This document shows positions 19,215 through 26,874 of a stretch of DNA of 64,000 bases, piece after piece. Within the stretch, counting starts at the first letter, position 1. Each line of letters begins with the position of its first letter. Source of the DNA: Estrella lausannensis (GTDB taxonomy: Bacteria; Chlamydiota; Chlamydiia; Chlamydiales; Criblamydiaceae); assembly GCF_900000175.1 (NCBI RefSeq), contig NZ_CWGJ01000012.1:124001-188000 (forward strand), given 5' to 3'. A model generated the notes under the pieces. The model was not told where the DNA came from. It did not search any database and saw only the letters and a program-made list of their open reading frames with translations. The position numbers were made by a program, and so were the translations under genes.

Positions 19215-19447
19215 CAGGCCCTTCGGGGTAACTTTCCCCTCTTTGCAAGGCGTCATGAATTTTCACAATCTCCACTACCTAAAAAAAAACATTCGCGGAA
19301 TACCAACAAGTCTTTTGTTATGTCACCTTGAGTACAAATGAATCTAGGTAACTTATATTAGGGATGATATCAAAGAGCTAGTCAGCTAAAAGAAACGGAT
19401 TTTTGAAACTAGGGATATGCTGAAAAAAGAATTAAACCTAGGGGGTA

Positions 19448-20032
19448 TTAACTAATTTTCAGCCGCTTGCAAATACCCCAAAGATAGCTAATCCACTTGC
19501 CAGGTATGCTTTGCGTTCTTTGGATCATAGGAGAGTCTTCGGTGAGGCAGGATGTGAAATGCTGAAGCACAATCTGATTGATATTATCGCGCGTTGCGCC
19601 GTCCCAATAATACTGATATTCAGATTCCTGCAAATCCATGTAAGCATAATAGAGAAGATACGAGTCTTGTAACTCCTGCAAAAAGCCGCCTTCAAAATAG
19701 AGAATTCGGAGAAGGTTGAGCGCGGAACCAACATCTTTCTCCCCTTTGATAGTCGCTTTCATCGTTTCTTTAGCGTAACCCCAAAGCGCCTCGGAAAGCT
19801 GTATATCCCCCAAATTCAGCGAGGAAAGGGCTTTATCGCGTAATTCAGCCATTTCGAAATGATTGTAGGGTGGAGACATACAGGCAAGTACGCAGAAAGC
19901 CTCTCCGTCGTGGCCTTGATCCAGCATACCGAGAGCCCAATCCACACACTCTTGACCACAGGTCCTCATGAGGGCTTTATCGGCTAGGATACGTGCGGTT
20001 GTGGGTGGAAGATCATCAACATCCGGCTGCAT
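19448..20032 (-). CDS. Hypothetical protein
   Basis: A 194-residue, mainly helical, acidic soluble protein that I do not recognise. It has no signal peptide or transmembrane segment and contains several cysteines and tyrosines. The C-terminus is basic (SYLWGICKRLKIS). The ribosome site before the ATG is poor. It is isolated, with a 700-bp AT-rich spacer upstream and a repeat-bearing spacer downstream, and could be a lineage-specific gene. Confidence 0.5.
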   Translation of the reverse strand: MQPDVDDLPPTTARILADKALMRTCGQECVDWALGMLDQGHDGEAFCVLACMSPPYNHFEMAELRDKALSSLNLGDIQLSEALWGYAKETMKATIKGEKDVGSALNLLRILYFEGGFLQELQDSYLLYYAYMDLQESEYQYYWDGATRDNINQIVLQHFTSCLTEDSPMIQRTQSIPGKWISYLWGICKRLKIS

Positions 20033-20755
20033 AAGAAATAAACACCAAAATCCAATTAAAAACTACAAATCAAAATGGTATCACAAACTAAATAAATAAT
20101 AAATAAAGACTTAAAACAACCACTAGAAATAAACTAAATAACTTAATACACCTCAACTTTACTTTCCTGTTGGCAATCTCATTAAATATGCCCTCTCTGC
20201 AAAAGAGCGTTGAGAGGTCTGTCGAATCATCAGAAAAGTAACTCATGGGCCGTCCAAGAACTCTCAACGGCAGTGTCATTTCAACCGATAATAAAGTGTG
20301 CCAAGACTCGTGCCTAGGGGACACAAAACTCAGTTTTATTTATTAACCAGCTAAACCTAAGTATCTTATCCAAAAAAAACAGAAAGTAAACTATTTACTA
20401 CAATCCTCATTGTAAATATAATTATAAAAAACAAGAATTCACGATAGGAATTACTTGTTTAAATCCGATTGTTTTTTAATCGCACTTTCTTGCATCAACT
20501 TGCAAGTAACACTCTATTGCTCCAGCGGACCTAAAACAGAGGGGAGATTTCGCTCCTCTTTTTCTTTGGGAATGCACTCTGGCGCTCAGTAGCCTTTTCA
20601 AGTCACTGTCGCGCCCTGTGTAATGTCACAAAGAAAAACCAAAAAACCAACCACCGCTCAGATAGCTGGCTGGAGCACTAGCGAAAGGCGAAATTTTGCA
20701 AAATTCTACAGTTTTTGCAATCAACAGTTTAATGCAGGTTTAATAAAGGTAGGTC
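20033..20755. other. AT-rich 720-bp spacer
   Basis: No gene is convincing. A 78-codon minus-strand frame with GTG start (20088-20324) ends in a hydrophobic helix but has no ribosome site. A terminator-like hairpin at 20538-20567 points rightward with no gene upstream of it, so a short untranslated RNA is possible between about 20400 and 20567. Confidence 0.4.
20538..20567 (+). terminator. Orphan intrinsic terminator
   Basis: AGAGGGGAG and CTCCTCTTT pair (with wobbles) around ATTTCG, followed by TTTTTCTTT. No protein gene lies upstream on this strand for more than 3 kb. Confidence 0.55.
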
Positions 20756-22174
20756 ATGGGGGTCAATTTTTTTACAAACCATCCCTTTTCCGTTGAATTT
20801 CACTCAAATGAATATAAATTAGAGAAAAGTGATATTGGCAAAATCATCGTAGCCACAGCGATTGGTTCCCTTCTATTTCTTGTGGGGGGCGTGTTCGCCT
20901 TCTTTGCTGCCTCGTACTATTTCAGGTCGAAAAAAATAGAGCAGCTAACTCAAGAAAGCAATCCACAAACAAAAAAGATAGCCGATCTCAAAAACAGGGT
21001 TTTACCGTCTGCTACGCAGGGCAATTTTGCAGTCAGCGCATGGACAGCCTCTCACGAATCATTAAAGAGCCTATTTGTAAAAAAGTGCGAAGCTGAGATG
21101 GGAGCTCATTTAAGCCCCGGTCAAAAGCATACGCTATCTTTATTCTTTGAAAAGGCTATAAGCACCGCAGAGCCGCAAGACGCTCTTAATGATCTGATCG
21201 CCAGCCAGATCAACCAAGCAGGCGGCTGGGGCGAAGAAAAAGCAGGGCATATTCGTTACCATCTGCTTCCCCTAATGCCCGCCACACAATCCCAGCTAGC
21301 CTTGAAGGCACAGTTTGTCAGCACTATGGATAGCACGATGGGCGGTAAATTGGACTACATCCAAACACACACTTTGTGCTCACTGTTTGATCAGGCTGTC
21401 GAGACAGCCCAGCCACGCGCGACTCTTGAGGAGTTAATCAATAAAAAAACCCAAAAGAATGACGGGTGGGGTGAACAAAAAGCGCTGCACATCTCTGCAA
21501 ATCTTCTGCCCCTGATGCCTCAGCTTGGGGCGGGTTCGCAGATTTCTCCTGCTAAAGCCATAGCAGGAAAATACATCCATGAAATCGGAGCTAGGCTTGT
21601 TTGTTTTTATAAAACCGGTCCCACAGAATTTTTAGGGAACTTTGCACTATGCCCCAATGGTGTCAAAGTGTTTGGAGAAACCTTCAAATGCACCGAGGCG
21701 GCGTTTCAGTGGCGAAAATATTACCTTGCTGCTGTCAACAACAATCGTCAAGACCTGCTTAACGACCCTTTAATGAGACAATTTTTTTCCTGTGACGGTG
21801 AGAAGGCGTTTCAGATCAACAAGCAGCTGACAAACAAATATCCCAATGTATTTGCTTCGCAGTGGAAGAATGGAGTGCGAGATCAAGTGATGTGGCATGT
21901 GCTGCAGGCGAAATTTCAACAGAACCCGTCCCTCTTCAACCTTTTAAAAGACACTAAAGGAGCTTACCTGCTGGAGCACAACGAAGCGAAACGAGACGAT
22001 TACTGGTCTGATAACAGCGATGGATCGGGGAAGAATATGCTAGGAAAAATGCTGATGGCGATCAGGGATGGAAAAGACGGTCCGCCTCCGAATGATTCGA
22101 GTGACCAGCAGAAAGTGAAGGCTTACGCCCTTTATGCCAATCAACCTGGTGCCCTAGGCTATAACATCTTTTGA
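20756..22174 (+). CDS. Membrane-anchored NADAR-domain protein with an internal duplication
   Basis: A 472-residue protein. A long hydrophobic segment (residues 28-55) lies near the N-terminus. Two about 70-residue helical repeats follow at about 107-175 and 187-255, each ending in GWGEEKAGHI/GWGEQKALHI...LLPLMP. A C-terminal NADAR (YbiA/DUF1768-like) domain spans about 283-440, with the hallmarks EFLGNF, TEAAFQWRKYY and a closing YWSDNSDGSGKNMLGKMLM. Known NADAR proteins cleave N-glycosidic bonds: YbiA acts on reactive riboflavin-pathway intermediates, and others remove ADP-ribose from guanine in DNA. The anchor plus repeats is not the usual enzyme layout and suggests an inclusion- or envelope-anchored effector (inference). 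AAAGGTAGG precedes the ATG. Confidence 0.78.
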   Translation: MGVNFFTNHPFSVEFHSNEYKLEKSDIGKIIVATAIGSLLFLVGGVFAFFAASYYFRSKKIEQLTQESNPQTKKIADLKNRVLPSATQGNFAVSAWTASHESLKSLFVKKCEAEMGAHLSPGQKHTLSLFFEKAISTAEPQDALNDLIASQINQAGGWGEEKAGHIRYHLLPLMPATQSQLALKAQFVSTMDSTMGGKLDYIQTHTLCSLFDQAVETAQPRATLEELINKKTQKNDGWGEQKALHISANLLPLMPQLGAGSQISPAKAIAGKYIHEIGARLVCFYKTGPTEFLGNFALCPNGVKVFGETFKCTEAAFQWRKYYLAAVNNNRQDLLNDPLMRQFFSCDGEKAFQINKQLTNKYPNVFASQWKNGVRDQVMWHVLQAKFQQNPSLFNLLKDTKGAYLLEHNEAKRDDYWSDNSDGSGKNMLGKMLMAIRDGKDGPPPNDSSDQQKVKAYALYANQPGALGYNIF

Positions 22175-22255
22175 CTCCTCCCCCAAGTGAGTTAAGCCAC
22201 TGCCTGCAACTTTAAACTGCGCTCACCCCTCTTCAAGATGCTTAGCAGCTAGCGA

Positions 22256-22295
22256 CTGTCCACAAACTGAAAGCATATGATTGGTTTGTGGACAG
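22256..22295. repeat. Miniature family B hairpin (40 bp)
   Basis: Perfect 12-bp arms CTGTCCACAAAC (22256-22267) and GTTTGTGGACAG (22284-22295) enclose only 16 bases, with GCTCTAAGA following as in other copies. It is the smallest complete copy in the window. Confidence 0.9.
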
Positions 22296-22308
22296 GCTCT
22301 AAGAGCCT

Positions 22309-22484
22309 GGACCGACAGCCTGCCTTCGGCGGGCCGAATCGATGTTTCATAATGACCACCACTGAGGCAACTTGGAGGTCTAGTACGTGCGGTATGCTCC
22401 CATGGGGCAGCTATCCGCACTCGGTAAGACACCGAGCAAGTCTCAAATGAGCCATATCACTCGCCTGAAAAGGGGCCGGTCACC
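22309..22484. ncRNA. Candidate structured RNA (strand unknown)
   Basis: A GC-rich 176-base block in an otherwise AT-rich 530-bp gene-free spacer, with stacked stems. GCCTGCC-TTC-GGCGGGC is at 22318-22334. GACC...GGTC is at 22354-22380. GTGCGG...CCGCAC with inner TGCTCC/GGGGCA is at 22387-22420. CTCGGT-AAGAC-ACCGAG is at 22420-22436, and a closing GGACCG/CGGTC pairs 22309-22314 with 22477-22481. A minus-strand 69-codon frame crosses it but does not look like protein. I could not match it to tmRNA, RNase P, SRP or a riboswitch by eye; a 6S-like identity is only a thought. Confidence 0.35.
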
Positions 22485-22705
22485 TCATCTTCAAGCTTTT
22501 TACACTTATTCACTCCCCCAAGCTCTCCTAAATCCAACCTATTTATTTTAGAACACTTGTGCAATAGACGCCTCGTGCACCCTATAAAACCAAAGAAACC
22601 ACTTTAGATTAAATCAATCTAAAAACAAATCTCATAGTTAATATAAAATCACCGAAAAATCACAGTTGGTTGTATCATTAAATAAAAGAACCAAAGAGGT
22701 TTTTT

Positions 22706-23704
22706 ATGTCTATCAGCGTTGGAACCTTTAACATGCTAGACCCCCAATTTGCACTCAATCACAACCAGAAGGAGGGACTCACTAAGACCGGGCAAAGCAA
22801 CTGGCCGACAAGGAAGCAAGGGATCGTCAAACTGCTCAATGAATCCAAATTAGATGTGATCTGTTTGCAGGAAATCAGCCCAAAGTCTCTCAATGACATC
22901 AAAACGGATCTAAACGGCCAGTATGTCATCAAATACATCAAGCACGCAGAAAGATCCGATGGCGTAGCCATTCTTTATAAAAAAACATTTAAGGAAGTTA
23001 ATTCGCAGACTCTGAGTTTGCATGGGCTGAATTCTGGATACGTTGATTTGAAAGACCAGCTATCAGGTCGAGTGATCCGGGTAGCCAATTGTCATCTCTT
23101 AGGCGGCAACAAGCAGAATCAGGGAAAAGAGCAAATCGAGAAACTCTTAGAGCGAGTTGACACCGATCCCTCTAAAGAAGGGGCGATTGCAGCCCGTATT
23201 ATCACAGGCGATTTTAATGCCGACGAGAAGCAATTGAATAACCCGAACTCGAAATTCGACGCCTTGAAAAAGGCTAGCTATCAGTTTGATGGAGACTTAA
23301 GTGCCACTGAAATCGCCAATAACCGCCATATCGACTGGATCTGGATCCGCGGAGACTCCCGCCTCTCTCACCTCGATGTACCACAGCCCCAATTGGTCAG
23401 CGACCATGCGCTGCTTGCCACAAAAATCACCTTCAAAGCGTCAGCTATGACAGATCACGTGCCTTCCAAGGTAAAAGCTAAGCCCACCCTCTTTCAAAAC
23501 GTGGGCCGTCAAGACAAAGCCACCTCTCCCAAAACGGTATCCCATGCTAAGCCTTTGCAATTCCAGAAGCCATCGCAAGCAAAAAAAGCGCTCCGGCCCA
23601 AACCCAATAGGGGCAACAAGGCTGTATCCTTCGGAGACCGCATCAAGGCATTCTTTGGAGGAATTATCAACTTCTTTGCTAAACTGTTCAGGCTGCGCTC
23701 TTAG
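22706..23704 (+). CDS. Endonuclease/exonuclease/phosphatase-fold protein with basic tail
   Basis: A 332-residue protein of the DNase I-like/CCR4 superfamily, whose members cut phosphodiester or phosphoester bonds in nucleic acids or lipids. Core motifs are complete: FN at 8-9, CLQE with E56, a histidine in ANCHL (H130), TGDFNAD with D169 and N171, and SDH at 232-234. The last about 85 residues form a lysine-rich, low-complexity linker ending in an amphipathic FFGGIINFFAKLFRLRS, which could bind membrane. There is no signal peptide. The catalytic core plus C-terminal anchor resembles secreted effectors rather than housekeeping nucleases (inference). AGAGG lies 8 bases before the ATG. Confidence 0.82.
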   Translation: MSISVGTFNMLDPQFALNHNQKEGLTKTGQSNWPTRKQGIVKLLNESKLDVICLQEISPKSLNDIKTDLNGQYVIKYIKHAERSDGVAILYKKTFKEVNSQTLSLHGLNSGYVDLKDQLSGRVIRVANCHLLGGNKQNQGKEQIEKLLERVDTDPSKEGAIAARIITGDFNADEKQLNNPNSKFDALKKASYQFDGDLSATEIANNRHIDWIWIRGDSRLSHLDVPQPQLVSDHALLATKITFKASAMTDHVPSKVKAKPTLFQNVGRQDKATSPKTVSHAKPLQFQKPSQAKKALRPKPNRGNKAVSFGDRIKAFFGGIINFFAKLFRLRS

Positions 23705-23718
23705 AGACAGTTAAATTC

Positions 23719-24507
23719 CTAAAAGCAAGAGCGCACAACCCCACCATCCACACGAAGGGAAGCTCCCGTGATCGCAGAAGCCAGGGGGCTGCAGGCGAAA
23801 ACCACTAACGCCGCCACCTCTTCGACTTTTGCAAAGCGCTGGATCAAGGAACTGGGACGCACCTTATTGATAAACTCTTTCTCCACCGCCTCAAACGACT
23901 TGCCGCCGGAGAGCTGCACAACAAAGTCTTCCACACCCTCCGACCGTGTCGGTCCCGGTAAGATGGCATTTACGGTAACTCCTGTTCCCATGCAGCGCTC
24001 TGCCAAACCGCGAGAGAGAGCCAGCTGCGCTGTCTTCGTCATGCCATAGTGGATCATCTCTACCGGGATCTGCACACCGCTTTCACTGCTGATGAACACG
24101 ATGCGCCCCCATCCTTTCCTGATCATGCCACCAAGATATCCGCGGCTTAAACGGGCACCGCTGAGCACATTGATTTCAAAGTAGCGCCTCCAGTCATCGT
24201 CGGTGATCTCTTCGAAGGGTTTGGGTTCGTAAATGCCCAAATTATTAATTAAAATATCGACTTCAGGATATCGCTTAAAAAGTCTCTCCGCTCCCTCTTC
24301 ATCAGCAAGATCCCCCGCAAAGCCCTCAATCTGGGCATGGGGAGTCTCTTTCTTGATCCGCAGGGCAGCTGCTGCAACAGCCTCCTCTTTACGTCCATTG
24401 ACAATGACTTTAGCCCCTTCTTTGGCAAGCTGCTCGGCGATAGCAAAACCGATCCCCTTGGTCGAACCAGTCACCAAAGCTATCTTGTTCTCAAGGTCAA
24501 GTTGCAT
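23719..24507 (-). CDS. Short-chain dehydrogenase/reductase
   Basis: A 262-residue classical SDR, a cytosolic NAD(P)(H)-dependent oxidoreductase. The cofactor motif TGSTKGIG is at residues 13-20, the NNLG motif (NNAG variant) near 88-91, the catalytic serine at about 140 in FISSESG, and Y154-x3-K158 as YGMTK. NGRK after the second strand suggests NADP(H) preference. The C-terminal SAITGASLRVDGG closes the fold as in FabG-like enzymes. AAAGGAG precedes the start. The substrate is unknown, and the isolated position gives no pathway clue. Confidence 0.92.
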   Translation of the reverse strand: MQLDLENKIALVTGSTKGIGFAIAEQLAKEGAKVIVNGRKEEAVAAAALRIKKETPHAQIEGFAGDLADEEGAERLFKRYPEVDILINNLGIYEPKPFEEITDDDWRRYFEINVLSGARLSRGYLGGMIRKGWGRIVFISSESGVQIPVEMIHYGMTKTAQLALSRGLAERCMGTGVTVNAILPGPTRSEGVEDFVVQLSGGKSFEAVEKEFINKVRPSSLIQRFAKVEEVAALVVFACSPLASAITGASLRVDGGVVRSCF

Positions 24508-24601
24508 ACAGTCTCCTTTGAATATATCACTTGTCGCAATGTATCCATAGCATATGCAAGGGAGAGTGTCTACGATTTGCAGGAGGCTTTTTAAACTTTG
24601 G

Positions 24602-24640
24602 TATGTTTACCGAAAATGTCTCATTAATTGGGTTTCGGAA
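24602..24640. repeat. Family A repeat fragment
   Basis: TTTACCGAAAATGTCTCATT is followed by AATTGG, an eroded left end, then a second TTTCGG. No matching right arm is present. Confidence 0.5.
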
Positions 24641-24773
24641 AAGAACCTCTCAGGCAAAAGATTACCACTCACCTGATAGAAGAGACGTGATCCACTCGAC
24701 AGCAACGCTTTTTTATATTGAAAAAGCACAGAAAATCCCTTATCACAATTTTAACCTTACCCAGGAGTTTGGA

Positions 24774-25859
24774 ATGAAAATTTCTAGCCTATGGATGGCC
24801 GCCTTAGCGGCAAGTTTTACTTTTGCCTCGCCAGGGGAAGCATGCACAGGAATTAAGCTAACCACCCAAGACGGCTCTTTAGTACACGGACGCACCCTGG
24901 AGTTCGGGATTGATGTCGACATCTCGGTTGCTGTTGTCCCTCGAGGATATCCGTTTAAAGGAACTACTCCCAAAGGCGAGGGCATGTCTTACAAATCAAA
25001 ATATGGCGCCGTTGGAGCAATCGCTTTTGGCAATCCGGCCCTGATGGATGGGATCAATGAAAAGGGACTCGCTGTCGGCACATTCTATTTTCCCGGCTAC
25101 GCCGAGTATACCGAAACCGATAAGGAAAACCAGGAGCGCTCACTCTCGCCTGCCGAATTTTCCAACTGGATCCTGACCCAGTTTGAAAGCATTGAGGAAG
25201 TGAAGGCCGCACTTCCTAGCGTCGTGATAGCACCGACAGTAATTCCGGCATGGGGTAGCCAGCCACCTCCATTCCACTACATTGTCTACGACAAATCCGG
25301 CAACAGCTTAGTCATCGAGCCCGTTGGCGGCAACCTACTCACCTACGACAATAAATTAGGTACGTTAACCAACTCGCCCGAATTTGACTGGCATATGAGC
25401 AATCTAAGAAACTACATCAATTTAACTCCCTTCAATGTGCAGCCGATCACGCTCAACGGAGTAACGCTCAAGCCCTTCGGTGAAGGATCGGGCATGGTAG
25501 GGATGCCCGGGGATTTTACTCCCCCCTCACGCTTTGTACGCGCTGCCATCTACTCGACAACAGCTATTCCCTCAAAAAATGCCGAAGAAGGAATTCTTCA
25601 GGTCTTTCATATCCTCAATCAATTCGATATCCCGATTGGGGTGGCGAGGACTAAGGAAAATAACGTTGTCTACACCGATCAGACGCTAATGACAGCGGCA
25701 AGAGATCCCCAGACTCTCAAGTACTACTACAAAAGCTACAGGGATCAGTCTGTTAAAATGGTTGATCTAAAGAAATTCGATCTCGACGCTAAGGAGATCA
25801 AATCTCTGAAAGTCAGCGGCAATAGCATCGCTTCCGATGTATCGTCCAACCTGAAATAA
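24774..25859 (+). CDS. Exported choloylglycine hydrolase / penicillin V acylase family protein
   Basis: A 361-residue Ntn-hydrolase of the linear amide C-N hydrolase family. A signal peptide ends right before Cys24 (SPGEA|CTGIKL), so signal cleavage would expose the N-terminal nucleophile cysteine. The other catalytic-site positions are present: R in GRTLEF, D in GIDVDI, N in MDGINEKGLAVG, N in LTNSPEFDWH and R in SRFVRAA. Family members cleave amide bonds of bile salts, penicillin V, acyl-homoserine lactones or N-acylethanolamines; the substrate here is unknown. CAGGAG precedes the ATG at 24774; the frame upstream to 24531 runs through a repeat fragment and is discarded. Confidence 0.9.
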   Translation: MKISSLWMAALAASFTFASPGEACTGIKLTTQDGSLVHGRTLEFGIDVDISVAVVPRGYPFKGTTPKGEGMSYKSKYGAVGAIAFGNPALMDGINEKGLAVGTFYFPGYAEYTETDKENQERSLSPAEFSNWILTQFESIEEVKAALPSVVIAPTVIPAWGSQPPPFHYIVYDKSGNSLVIEPVGGNLLTYDNKLGTLTNSPEFDWHMSNLRNYINLTPFNVQPITLNGVTLKPFGEGSGMVGMPGDFTPPSRFVRAAIYSTTAIPSKNAEEGILQVFHILNQFDIPIGVARTKENNVVYTDQTLMTAARDPQTLKYYYKSYRDQSVKMVDLKKFDLDAKEIKSLKVSGNSIASDVSSNLK

Positions 25860-25869
25860 CACTCATGAA

Positions 25870-25895
25870 GGCGCTCTCAAACTCATGAGAGCGCC
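25870..25895. terminator. Hairpin between convergent genes
   Basis: GGCGCTCTC and GAGAGCGCC form a perfect 9-bp stem 11 bases after the hydrolase stop codon. There is no T-run, so termination is inferred from position between convergent genes. Confidence 0.5.
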
Positions 25896-26008
25896 CATTC
25901 TCCTGATTGCTGCGCTGTCACTGTTCGATGGAGTAATGACGCCTCCTCTTGTGGCCAATAGCTTTCTAAGCGGTGAAGTCCTTTGTAAAGTAAAGAGACT
26001 GCCCATAC

Positions 26009-26392
26009 CTATAAGAGGCTTAAATATAGAACTGCAAGGGCTACAGCGGCTGGCACCGCCTGATAATAGAGAATCTCCTTTTTTGCTGTTATCGCTCCAA
26101 AGAAGCCTGCTATCAAAACGCAACTTAAAAAAAACACCTTTAGATAAACCTGGAAGAGCGGATCAGAGCTTAGGAGGGACCAAAACAGTCCGGCCGCTAA
26201 AAATCCGTTGTAGAGCCCCTGATTCTTGGCTAAGACAGCCGTCACAGCTGCATTCTCTTTACTCATCCGGAACACAGCCCTCCCGAAGGGCGTCTCCCAA
26301 AGAAACATCTCCAGTACAAGAATATAGCAGTGCAGCAAGGCCACAAAGGCGGTTAAGAGAAAACTTGCGACAACCCAAAACTCGTGCATCAT
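26009..26392 (-). CDS. DUF1304 family membrane protein
   Basis: A 127-residue inner-membrane protein with four hydrophobic helices. It carries the DUF1304 features [15 protein letters not shown] (with a conserved glutamate in helix 1-2), FRMSKE and [13 protein letters not shown]. Its function is not established. Its ATG overlaps the stop codon of the small DUF1328 gene (ATGA), so the two are translationally coupled. Confidence 0.85.
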   Translation of the reverse strand: MMHEFWVVASFLLTAFVALLHCYILVLEMFLWETPFGRAVFRMSKENAAVTAVLAKNQGLYNGFLAAGLFWSLLSSDPLFQVYLKVFFLSCVLIAGFFGAITAKKEILYYQAVPAAVALAVLYLSLL

Positions 26393-26559
26393 ATGGCAAC
26401 CCTACCCGACACGAGACCCAGAAGAGAAAGCAGAAGTAAAATCAGGAAGATAAAAAAGAGAATCTTGGCTATTTGGGCCGCCATCCCCTCCACACCGCGG
26501 AAACCAAGGAGCCCCGCGACAATGGCAATAATCAAAAAAATGACAACCCAGCTAAGCAT
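26389..26559 (-). CDS. DUF1328 (YtjA-like) small membrane protein
   Basis: A 56-residue protein beginning [20 protein letters not shown], followed by [20 protein letters not shown] and ending SGRVAI. Two transmembrane helices and the spacing match the DUF1328/YtjA family of about 55 residues. A textbook AAAGGAGG site lies 7 bases before the ATG. The stop TGA overlaps the ATG of the DUF1304 gene. Function is unknown; YtjA-type proteins are often stress-linked in other bacteria. Confidence 0.88.
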   Translation of the reverse strand: MLSWVVIFLIIAIVAGLLGFRGVEGMAAQIAKILFFIFLILLLLSLLGLVSGRVAI

Positions 26560-26585
26560 CGTAAAACCTCCTTTGGATCGTTATA

Positions 26586-26655
26586 TAGCGACCGTATCTT
26601 AAAAATTTGGAGCGATGTCTCTTTCAAAAGCCAAATTTTGAGATGCGTCCAGTAC
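26586..26655. repeat. Short family A hairpin repeat (about 70 bp)
   Basis: Left GACCGTATCTTAAAAATTTGG (26590-26610) pairs with right CCAAATTTTGAGATGCGTCC (26631-26650). The arm sequence (TATCTTA/TGAGATG) differs from other copies while staying mostly complementary. It lies 27 bp upstream of the DUF1328 start. Confidence 0.85.
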
Positions 26656-26798
26656 CCTAGGCAAACAGCGGCCTGGAATTTTGGCGAGAAGCAGGCCAAA
26701 TCCGAGCTGCTGTCGATGAAGCCTGTCGTATCCCTTTTGCTTTAATCTGTCAAGGAGGCCAGTTCGAGCATCAAAACCTGGGATTATAAAAATTAAAC

Positions 26799-26826
26799 TT
26801 GACTTTTGACGCTTGTGTTTTATGGT
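26799..26826 (+). promoter_or_regulatory. Putative cyo operon promoter
   Basis: TTGACT, a 16-base spacer and TATGGT end about 49 bases before the cyoA start codon. Confidence 0.5.
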
Positions 26827-26874
26827 AGAGTTTTTCGTTCTCCACCAAGCGCTTAAAGAAAAAGGCGAAAAGCG

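Noticed and set aside
20088-20324. 78-codon minus-strand frame with a C-terminal hydrophobic helix
   Set aside because: GTG start without ribosome site, no recognisable similarity and AT-rich low-complexity end; not strong enough to call.
22223-22432. 69-codon minus-strand frame over the structured block
   Set aside because: Arginine/proline-rich composition expected from GC-rich structured DNA, crosses a hairpin repeat, and no ribosome site; an RNA explanation fits better.
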